From NCBI RefSeq assembly GCF_028769735.1, contig NC_088194.1, forward strand, positions 2,798,319-2,862,318: DNA of 64,000 bases, given 5' to 3'. Under the pieces are notes generated by a model. That model was not told the DNA's origin and made no database searches. It saw only the letters and a program-made list of their open reading frames with translations. A program made the translations under genes and the position numbers. Shown here one piece after another: positions 55,388-64,000 of the stretch (the first letter of the stretch is position 1; each line of letters opens with the position of its first letter). This DNA comes from Zonotrichia leucophrys gambelii. Lineage: Eukaryota; Chordata; Aves; Passeriformes; Passerellidae.

Positions 55388-56218
55388 GGGACCCCCGGGA
55401 CCGGGACAGGGAACGCCGGGAACCCCCCAGGATGAGATAGGAACGACCCCCCCAGGGCACCCCCAAAGTGGGGCAGGGACCCCCTTGAGGGTTGGGGGAG
55501 GCTTGAGGTGGGGATGGGACCCCCAGGACCCCCCCTCAAATGCTCCAGAGTGGGGTTGGGACCCTCAGGACCCCCCTCAAATACTCCAGGACCCCCCTCA
55601 AATACTCCAGGAAGGACAAGGGACCCCCCTTAAATGCTCTAGGAGGCAGAAGAGACCCTCAGGACCCCCCTCAAATACTCCAGGAGGGACAAGGGACCCC
55701 CAAGACTTCCCTCAAATGCTCCAGGGTGGGAGAAGGACCCCCAGGACCCCCATTTCAATGCTCTAGGGTGGGGGAAAAAGACCCCCAAGCCCCCCTCAAG
55801 TACTCCAGCATGGGGAAGGGACCCCAGGACCCCCCTCAAATGCTCCAGGAGGGAGAAAGGACCCCCAGGACCCCCCTCAAATGCTCCAGGGTGGGGAGAA
55901 AGGACCCCCGCCCCCCCAGGCTCACGACGGGTTTTCTATGTCAGTATTAATATATTTTTATTTATTTATTCAGCCTCCCCCAGAGTGAGAGCGCGGGTGG
56001 GACGGGCAGGGGCGGCTCTGGGGGGGTTCCCCATCCTCATTTCTGTCCCGAGGGGGTTCGGGGGTGCCAGGGCAGCTGGGGGGGCTCTGGGTTTGTGCTC
56101 CCCGGGGGATTTGGGGCCATTGGGGGGTTCGGTGGCCATTGGGGGGGGTTCGGGGCCGCCCCCTCCCCTCGCACTGTGCAATAGCAGCCCCAGCCCCAGG
56201 GGCCTGTAAATAAAAGCT

Positions 56219-56224
56219 GCTGCG
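56219..56224 (+). terminator. DENND4B: Second copy of the DENND4B poly(A) signal
   Basis: AATAAA in the same CCTGTAAATAAAAGCTGCTG context as 43238-43243, 832 bases after the duplicated stop codon. The UTR repeat has fewer units here. Confidence 0.75.
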
Positions 56225-56279
56225 GTATTTTCCTCGCTGGCTCCGGGATCATTTTTATTTACCGGGGGGGTTTGAGGGT

Positions 56280-57038
56280 GCGGAGCCCCCCTGAGGGGAG
56301 TGAGGCCGGCTCCGCCATCTTGGACCCTGGCGCTGCCCTCAGGCCGCCATCTTGGATACGGGCACGGGCCATGAGGCCTCGCGGCCGCCGAGCCCCGCGC
56401 GCTGCGGCCCCGCCGGGCATTGGGGGGGCTCTGCCCGCTGTCCCCAGAACCGGGATCTCCTCCCCGGAGCCACCGCGGCCTCGCAGCGGCGCCACGTGCG
56501 GCGGAACCGGGCCGGTGCTGGGCCCGGGACCGGTACGGCGGCTGGGAGGGGACAAAACTCCGCAGCGCGCCGGGGGAGAAGTCGCGCGCCGCCACCGCGC
56601 GCCGCCGGCAGTACCCGGATGTTCAGGCTCGGGGACCCATTAAAGGCGCCCCGCGGGGAAGCTCGGCGCATTTCCATTGGTGCAGCGGCACGTCAATCAT
56701 TACTGAGACACCCAGTGAAAGCTGGCAGGCGGGATAAGAGAGGATCGCAGCGATTCCATTGGTGAGATCTCATGCCAGTCTGCACGTCGCGCCAATGGAC
56801 GTCGCGGCTGGGGTCGGGAGGCGGGGCGGGCGCGGCGGCGGCGGCGGCCAATCAGCGGCATTGTTTGTGGTGGTGCCGGTTGCGCTCGGCGGCGGCCGCG
56901 TCTGCTCCGCCCGCCCGGCCCGGGACCCCCGGGACCGCCCGGGACCCGCCGGGATCCGCCAGGAGCCACCGGGAACCGTCCGGAACCCACCGGGAACCGC
57001 CGGGAACCCGCCGAGACCCCCCGCGACCCCCGAGCCAG
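56280..57038 (+). promoter_or_regulatory. GATAD2B: Second copy of the putative GATAD2B promoter and first exon
   Basis: Same order as 43300-44066: YY1 motifs near 56313 and 56346, CCAAT and GC boxes, and the CGAGCCAG|GTGAGG donor at 57038/57039. Substitutions include loss of one near-CCAAT context (CCAATGGACG for CCAATGGGCG) and GCGGCCGCCGAG for GCGAGCACTGAG. Confidence 0.55.
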
Positions 57039-57239
57039 GTGAGGCCCGCGGGGGCGGCGGGGCCGGGCCCGGCGGGGGCGGGGCAGGGCCTGGCTGGGGA
57101 TGGGGGGGGCGAGAACCGGGGTTGGGGGGGATTTTGGGGGATCAGGCGGATTTTGGGGGGCTGAGAGTGGATTTTTTGGGGGGCTCAGGGGGATTTTGGG
57201 GGCTGAGGGCAGCAGGCAGAGCCCGAGGGGTTGGGCGGC

Positions 57240-58170
57240 GGCGGAGCTCGGATTTTGGGGAGCAGAGCTCGGATTTGGGGGAGCAAAGCGCAGGGATTTT
57301 AGGAAGCAGAGCTCAGATGTGGGGGAGCAAAGCCCAAGGATTTTGGGGAGCAGAGCACAGGGATTTGGGAGTGCGGAGCTCGGGGATTTTGGGGAGCAGA
57401 GCTCAGATTTTGCAGGGCAGAGCTGGGGGATTTTGGGGGGTAGAGCTCAGATTTAGGGGAGCAGAGCCAGGAATTTTTGGGGAGCAGAGCTGAGGGATTT
57501 TGGGCAGCAGAGCACAGGGATTTGGGAGTGCGGAGCTCAGGAATTTTAGGGAGCAGAGCTCAGATTTGGGGGAGCAAATCACAGGGATTTTGGGGGCAGA
57601 GCCGGCAGGATTGGGGTCACAAAGCAGACAGATCTGGGGGGAAAGAGCTCGGATTTTGGGGAGCAGAGCTCAGAGATTTGGGAGTGTGGAGCTCTGGGAT
57701 TTTGGGGAGCAGAGCACGGGGATTTCGGGTATTAGAGCTCAGAGATTTTGGGGAGCAGAGCTCAAATTTGGGGGAGCAGAGCTGAGGGATTTTTGGCGTG
57801 CAGAGCTCAGGGATTTTGGGGATCGGAGCTCAGGGATTTTGGGGGGCAGCTTTCAGGGATTTTGGGGATCAGAACTGAGGGATTTTGGGGGGCAGCTCTC
57901 TGGGATTTTTGGCATGCAGAGCTCAGGGATTTTGGGGGCAATGTTCAGGGATTTTGGGGAGCAGAGCTCAGATTTGGGGGGTAATGCTCAGAGATTTTGG
58001 GGGGCAGCTTTCAGGTATTTTTGGGGATCAGAACTGAGGGATTTTGGGGAGCAGCTCTCTGGGATTTTTGGCAAGCAGAGCTCAGGGATTTTGGGGAGCA
58101 GCTCTCTGGGATTTTGGGGAGCAGCTCTCTGGGATTTTTGGCAAGCAGAGCTCAGGGATTTTGGGGCTCA
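57240..58170 (+). repeat. Second copy of the 22-bp intron 1 minisatellite
   Basis: Same GGGATTTTGGGGAGCAGAGC unit as 44300-45290 with different unit order and count, ending in the same GGGCTCATCCCGGGCGGTTT border. Confidence 0.92.
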
Positions 58171-59039
58171 TCCCGGGCGGTTTGGGGGCGCTCCGGGCAA
58201 TCCGGGGCTGTTCCCGATGGATTTAGGGGTGCGGATCCTGGAACCCCCCGGATCTCCCCCTCGAGCCCCGCTTTGTTCCGTGCGGGCTCCGGGGCCGCTC
58301 CCGGTTCCCGGTTCCTTCCCGCGCCGTTTCCCGGCCGCATCCCGGATTTCCTCCCCGCGGGATTCTCCCTCTTTTCCTGCCGCCCCCCCCCCTCATTTCC
58401 CGGGGCACCGGGGAAACTTCGCCATCCCCGGCCGGGCTGGGCGGGATCGGGGGCTGGGAGGGGGCGCGGACCCCTCCTCACCCATGCTGGGCAGCTGCGT
58501 CCTCTCGCAGCGCAGATCCGAGAGGATTCCTCCTCTCGGGGATTGAGGATTCCTCCTCCCGGGGATTGAGGGTTTCTCCTCGCCCAGATTCCCCAAATTG
58601 AGGCGATTTTGGGCGCTTTGGAGCCTGGAGAGGGATCTGTGATGGCGGGGGGAGGGGGTGGCTTGCCGGGAACTGAGGAGGAGGAGATTTGGGAATCTGG
58701 GAGCAGGGAGGAAGAGCCAGGATCCATTGGCTTTTCCAGAGCGTTTCTGATTTATTTTATTTTTTAATTTTTAATTTTAACATCCATTTGATTTTTTTTT
58801 TTTTTTTGGGGCTTCCTCGGCTGCTGCCGGGCAGGAGGAGGAGGAGGAGGAGGAGGAAGGGGGAGCTCGGCAATGGGAGCAGCTCCTCCTGGCAGGAGTG
58901 TGGGAGGATTTGACTCCTGTTCCTCGCTGCTCCCGGCTGGGGGCTGGGGCTGAGGAGGCAGCCGCGGTTTTGGGGCAATTTCAGGCATTTTAAGGACTGG
59001 GGGGTGCCCACTCTGAGAGACCCTGGCACGTGCCAGGAT

Positions 59040-59505
59040 CTGGGACATCCCCCAAAAATCTGTGTGGTGTTGGGGTGCAGTGGAGCTTCCATAGGGAATC
59101 CCTGCTGGGAATGCAGGACTGGCTGGGATTTGGTGGGGTTGGAGCTGCTGGGATCCATCTGTGGTGGTTCCATGCTCTGATCCTTTCTGATCTTGGTGCC
59201 ACCTTCCCCTGGCACCATTCCTGGCACTGCCCCCATCCCTTTTCCATCTCTGCTTGGAGCATGTGCCAGGATTTGGGACATCCACTCAGGGATTTTGGGG
59301 GGCAGAGCTCAAGGATGCTCATGCTGAGGTTGCTCTTGGGGTGCAATGGAGTTTCCATAGGGAATTCCTGCTGGGAATGCAGGATTGGGCTGGGATTTGG
59401 TGGGGTTGGAGCTGCTGGGATCCATCTGTGGTGGTTCCATGCTCTGATCCTTTCTGATTTTGGTGCCACCTTTCCCTGGCACCATTCCTGGCACTGCGGG
59501 CGGCT
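59040..59505 (+). repeat. Second copy of the large VNTR, 2 units
   Basis: Only two units with CCATGCTCTGATCCTTTCTG (note TTTCTGAT where the first copy has TTTGGGAT), against nine in the first copy. Both borders match the first copy. Confidence 0.9.
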
Positions 59506-60189
59506 CCCGGGCTGCCCTCGGGTGCTGTTCCACACGGAGAGCAGCAATTCCTGCCTGGCAGGGTGGATTCATCCCACTCAGGATGCTCCTGGGAGCACCT
59601 TCCCCTCCAGTGCCACCTCCCAGGGGGGTTGGGATCCAAATCAGGAGAGGAATTTCCCAAATTCCATCCAAATTTCAGCTTTTTCCTGATTATTTCCCAG
59701 TTCATTGACAGTTTTCCATGCTTGGCTCTTCCATCTCCAATGGCAAAAATGGTCCATGGTTGTTCCTGGTGGAAATCTGTGGGTCTGGGTTTCACATGGA
59801 TCCTGGAATTCTGTCCCATGGATGGCTGGGGTTGTGTTTACCATTGATTTTGTTGGTGTTTTAGGATTTTTTTCCAGGTTTTTAGGGAAATCTATGGCTT
59901 TGGGTTTCACATGGATCTGGGAATTCTCCTCAATGGATGGCTGGGGTTGTGTTTGCCGTGGGTTTTGTTGGTGTTTTAGGATTTTTTCCAGGTTTTTAGG
60001 GAAATCTATGGCTTTGGGTTTCACCTGGATCTTGGAATGGCTGGGGTTGTGTTTGCCCTGGGTTTTGTTGGTGTTTTAGGATTTTTTGAGATTTTTAGGG
60101 AAATCTGTGGCTTTGGGTTTCACATGGATCTGGGAATTCTCCTCAATGGAGAGGCTGCTCATCCATCCCAGCATCCATTCTTGCTTTCC

Positions 60190-60490
60190 CAGCAAGAAAT
60201 CCCCCAAAATCCGCCTGAAATCCCCCAAAATCCACCTGAAATTTCTCAAAATCCACCTGAAATCCCCCCAAATCCACCTGAAATTTATCAAAATCCACCT
60301 GAAATTCCCCAAAATCCACCTGAAATTCCCCAAAATCCGCCTGAAATTCCCCAAAATCCACCTGAAATTCCCCAAAATCCACCTGAAATTCCCCAAAATC
60401 CGCCTGAAATTTCTCAAACTCCTCCTGAAATTCCCCAAAATCCGCCTGAAATCCCCCAAAATCCACCTGAAATTCCCAAAATCCATTGTT
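60190..60490 (+). repeat. Second copy of the 21-bp minisatellite
   Basis: About 14 units of CCTGAAATTCCCCAAAATCC, against about ten in the first copy. The left border differs: here it follows CTTTCCCAGCAAGAAATCCC. Confidence 0.92.
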
Positions 60491-60704
60491 CCTTGGCTGG
60501 AGGAAGGGTTGGGAATCCCAGTTTGCTCCCAGTTCCAGCTGGGTGCAGGTGGAGCAGCTCCATCAGGAATTTCCCAACTCCTCAAACACATCCCAGTGCT
60601 GGGGGATTCTGAGGGCAAAGGCAGCGACCAGAGGGACACGGAATTCCAGGGAATTCCAAAATTATCCCATTGTTCTCCTTGAGTAACTCCAAAAAAAAAA
60701 GGAA

Positions 60705-61690
60705 GGTTTAGGAAATTCCAGAACCCAAAATTTGCTGGTTTTACTGGGAAGTTGGAGCTGCTGGATGTGGGTGGGGATGGCTCTGGTGTCCCTTGGGATG
60801 GGAATCCTGAATTTCCATCAGGCCAAGGACACATTCTGGGGGGTTAACCCAGTTGGGATTGGGATGAATCCATAGGAATGGGATCACGGATTCCTGCTTT
60901 TCCATGGAATGGCCTCAATGGAAGGTTTAGGGAATTCCAGAACCCAAAATTTGCTGGTTTTAGTTGGAAATGCTGGTCTGGGAAGTTGGAGCTGCTGGAT
61001 CTGGGTGGGAATGGCTCTGGTGTCCTTTGGGATGGGAATCCTGATTTTCCATCAGACAAAGGACACATTCTGGGGGGTTAACCCAGCTGGGATTGGGATG
61101 AATCCATAAGGAATGGCCTCAAGGGAAGATTAAGGGAATTCCAGAACCCAAAATTTGCTGGATTTAGCTGGAAGTGCTGGGTTGGGAAGTTGGAGCTGCT
61201 GGATGTGGGTGGGGATGGCTCTGGTGTCCCTTGGGATGGGAAGCCCAAATCCCATCAGGCAAAGGGGACATTCTGTAGGGATTGGGATGAATCCATAGGA
61301 ATGGGATCATGGATTCCTGCTTTTCCATGGAATCACCTCAGTGGAAGGTTCAGGAAATCCCAGAACCCAACACTCACTGGTTTTACTGGGAAGTTGAAGG
61401 TGCTGGATGTAAGTGGGGATGGCTCTGCTGTGCATTGGGATGGGAATCCTGAATTTCCATCAGGCAAAGGAGGGGTTAACCCAGCTGGGATTGGGATGAA
61501 TCCATAAGGAATGGCCTCAAGGGAAGAACCCAAAATTTGCTGGTTTTATTGGGAAGTTGGAGCTGCTGGGTGTGAGTGGGAATGGCTCTGGTGTCCTTTG
61601 GGATGGGAATCCTGAATTTCCATCAGGCAGAGGAGGGGTTAACCCAGCTGGGATTGGGATGAATCCTTTGGAATGGGATCGTGGATTCCT
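60705..61690 (+). repeat. Second copy of the ~215-bp repeat
   Basis: About four to five units of the block described at 49700-51365, some with the ACACATTCTGGGGGGTTAAC variant. Confidence 0.88.
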
Positions 61691-62881
61691 GCTTTTCCAT
61701 GTCCTATCCTGGCAATCCTTTGGTTGTGTTGGGTTTGTGGTGGAACCTCCTTGAGCGAGGCCTTCCCTGGAGATCAGGGTTCCCATGAAGGGCAAAATTG
61801 GGGAAAAATTGTCCATTTTCCTGCTTTATCATCCTCTGGTTTTCCCAGAATCTCTTCCTGGTTATACAGTGCCAGCCTGAAGCCAGCTTGGGATGGCTCC
61901 AATTCCAGGTGCTGTCGTTTGGGAGGAGGGAATTGGATCCAGGAATTCTGGTTTGGTTTTCCCAGTGGGGAGGAAGATCCAGGGATCCGTGAGGATAAAA
62001 GAATCTCTGCTCAGAATTCCCAAAGCCCTTTCCAGGAAACAGGAGCTGCCAGGGAATGGATCCATAGGGAAAAACCCCAAATCCAAAATTCAGTGATGTT
62101 TGGGTGCCTCCTTTGCCCCTCCTGGCTGGGAGGATCCTTGGGAAGGTCGGAGCTGTGGGATGGGAGGGATTCCATCCCTTCCCAAATCCCCACCCAGCAC
62201 AAACAGGGCTGGAAAGGGGGAGGATGGAACCAGGTGCTGAAAATCCAGGGAAATGGAGAAATGAAGGAATTTGCTGCTCTCCTGTGCCCTCTGCGTTTTC
62301 CGTGGACGCAGCCTGGAATAAATCATCCCCGGGCCCATCCCACCCCCTCATTAGCTGATAAATCCATGGAAACGAGCATGCAATTAAAGCTAATTAATCC
62401 TTTCCCCCTTTGGAAACCAAATTGTTCCATTTTATCCAATAAAGGCAAACTGGGGGGTTCCAGTGCTGGAATTCCCGGGCTCCCACAGCTCAGGGCTGGA
62501 ACAGAGCCCTGCATGTTGGGGATTATCGGGGTGTTTTGGGCAGATCTGACATTTTCCATCTGCTCCAATGTCCAGCCTGGCCTTGAGCACTTGCAGGGAT
62601 GGGGCAGCCCCAGATTCCCGGGATAATCTGTGCCAGGGCCCTGCCACCCTCACAGGGAGGGCTGGAGCGAGGACAGGGATATTCCTGTGGCTGAGGAATC
62701 CCAAATAGCCAGGCTCAATCTCCCGGGTTTTGGTGTAAAACTGTGTTTTAAACTCCCATGTTTTGGTTTAAAGTTATGTTTTAAATTGCCATGTTTTGGT
62801 GTAAAGCTGTGTTTTAAACTCCCATGTTTTGGTTTAAAGTTGTGTTTTAAACTGCCATGTTTTGGTGTAAACTGTGTTTTC

Positions 62882-63838
62882 CATTCCCTGGATTCTCCAT
62901 CCCTGGATTCTCCATCTGGGATCTCCATCCGGATTCCCATCCCTTTGGATTCTCCATCCCTGGATTCTCCATCCTGGGATTCTCCATCCTGGGATTCTCC
63001 ATCCCTGGATTCTCCATCCCTGGATTCTCCATCCTTGGGATTCTCCATTCCCTGGGATTCTCCATCCCTGGGTTCTCCATCCCTGGGATTCTCCATCCCT
63101 GGGATTCTCCATCCCTGGATTCTCCATCCCTGGATTCTCCATCCCTGGGATTCTCCATCCCTGGGATTCTCCATCCCTGGGATTCTCCATCCCTGGGATT
63201 CTCCATCCCTGGATTCTCCATCCCTGGGATTCTCCATCCCTGGGATTCTCCATCCTTGGGATTCTCCATCCCTGGGATTCTCCATCCCTGGATTCTCCAT
63301 CCCGGGATTCTCCATCCTTGGGATTCTCCATCCCTGGGATTCTCCATCCCTGGGATTCTCCATCCCTGGGATTCTCCATCCTGGGATTCTCCATCCCTGG
63401 ATTCTCCATCCCTGGGATTCTCCATCCCTGGGATTCTCCATCCCTGGGATTCTCCATCCCTGGATTCTCCATCCTTGGGATTCTCCACCGTCCCATCCTG
63501 GGATTCTCCATCCCTGGGATTCTCCATCCCTGGGATTCTCCATCCCTGGATTCTCCATCCCGGGATTCTCCATCCTTGGGATTCTCCATCCCTGGGATTC
63601 TCCATCCCGGATTCTCCATCCTGGGATTCTCCATCCCTGGGATTCTCCATCCTGGGATTCTCCATCCCTGGGATTCTCCATCCCTGGGATCTCCTCCATT
63701 CCCTTGGGATTCTCCATCCCTGGATTCTCCATCCTTGGGATTCTCCATCCCTGGGATTCTCCATCCTTGGGATTCTCCATCCCTGGGATTCTCCATCCCT
63801 GGGATTCTCCATCCCGGATTCTCCATCCCTGGATTTCC
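62882..63838 (+). repeat. ~19-bp minisatellite, complete copy
   Basis: About 52 units of GGATTCTCCATCCCTGG variants with a right border at TTTCCCATGTGGTGAATGCT. It continues the array that the gap truncates in the first copy. Confidence 0.95.
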
Positions 63839-64000
63839 CATGTGGTGAATGCTCCAAGCTCTCGTTAATTCCTTAACGAGGCCCCAGATTTGTCCCCATC
63901 CTGTTCCTGCTGGGACACCCCCAGCCCTGGGGACCCAGGGTGGGATTTGGGCTCCTCTGGAGTTGGGCTCAGCAGGATCAGGAGGTTTGGGACAGCCCAA
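63839..64000. other. End of window, intron sequence
   Basis: Unique sequence with no exon or repeat recognised. By gene order it should still be inside the long first intron of GATAD2B. Confidence 0.45.

Larger units (their letters stand above)
53018..63838 (+). repeat. Second copy of 39,503-52,917, likely false duplication
   Basis: The segment restarts inside DENND4B intron 22 (match begins near 39503) and repeats, in order, exons 23-26, the 3' UTR, poly(A) signal, YY1 pair, CpG island, first-exon donor (57038/57039) and every intron array of the first copy. Coding sequence differs by one synonymous base (CTC/CTG in exon 25). Introns differ by scattered substitutions and by repeat number. 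This pattern fits two haplotypes placed in series better than an old duplication. Confidence 0.85.

Noticed and set aside
53018..63838. A genuine second gene copy or a novel tandem gene
   Set aside because: Only the last four exons are present, the copy starts mid-intron at a gap, and exon sequence differs by one synonymous base; allelic false duplication is simpler.
62874..63848. Four overlapping frames of 324-412 codons with Ser-Pro-Leu-Gly-Ile-Leu-His repeats on both strands
   Set aside because: Artefacts of the 19-bp GGATTCTCCATCCCTGG minisatellite, which lacks stops in all frames.

Overview
This window is vertebrate nuclear DNA, very GC-rich, with short coding exons scattered through introns packed with minisatellites. 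The gene content and two LTR fragments that I recognise as common in songbirds point to a passerine bird. The order CRTC2 - DENND4B - (GATAD2B), all on the + strand, matches human 1q21.3, which corresponds to a small gene-dense avian microchromosome (chicken chr25-type). The species assignment is inference; the gene identities come from reading the exons.

Layout. (1) 1.3-4.7 kb: a complete ten-exon Fc-receptor-like immunoreceptor with a split signal peptide including a 21-bp mini-exon, four Ig domains, one membrane span and two ITIMs. (2) 4.9-7.6 kb: intergenic DNA with diverged LTR fragments, a tandem pair of CTCF-type motifs, a 100-N gap and a pyrimidine-rich repeat. (3) 7.65-18.07 kb: CRTC2, from the exon just before the SIK/14-3-3 site to the stop codon and poly(A) signal. 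Its first ~140 codons are missing and probably lie in the gap. (4) 18.1-19.2 kb: an intergenic minisatellite, then the DENND4B CpG island. (5) 20.3-43.2 kb: a complete DENND4B open reading frame of 26 coding exons (1451 codons) with its 3' UTR. (6) 43.3-44.07 kb: a CpG-island promoter with YY1, CCAAT and GC boxes and a splice donor, at the position expected for the non-coding first exon of GATAD2B. Everything after it reads as intron. (7) 52,918-53,017: a second 100-N gap. (8) 53.0-63.8 kb: a near-identical second copy of 39.5-52.9 kb (DENND4B exons 23-26, 3' UTR, GATAD2B promoter and first intron). It most likely is the other haplotype joined in series, that is, an assembly false duplication.

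The main unusual signal is how the introns are built. Almost every intron has its own private tandem repeat, and in at least nine introns the repeat unit contains a splice site and the adjoining piece of the neighbouring exon. The intron before DENND4B exon 14 carries 22 copies of its 3' splice site plus the first exon bases. Exon 12 has four decaying copies of its last ~35 bases plus donor downstream. Exons 16, 17, 18, 22 and 24, CRTC2 exon 8 and two receptor exons show the same pattern. The intact gene therefore sits among many decoy splice sites.

Functionally, CRTC2 is a cAMP/CREB transcription coactivator, DENND4B a Rab exchange factor and GATAD2B a NuRD subunit. They share position, not pathway. 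The receptor is an immune-cell gene whose immediate neighbour in mammals is not CRTC2.
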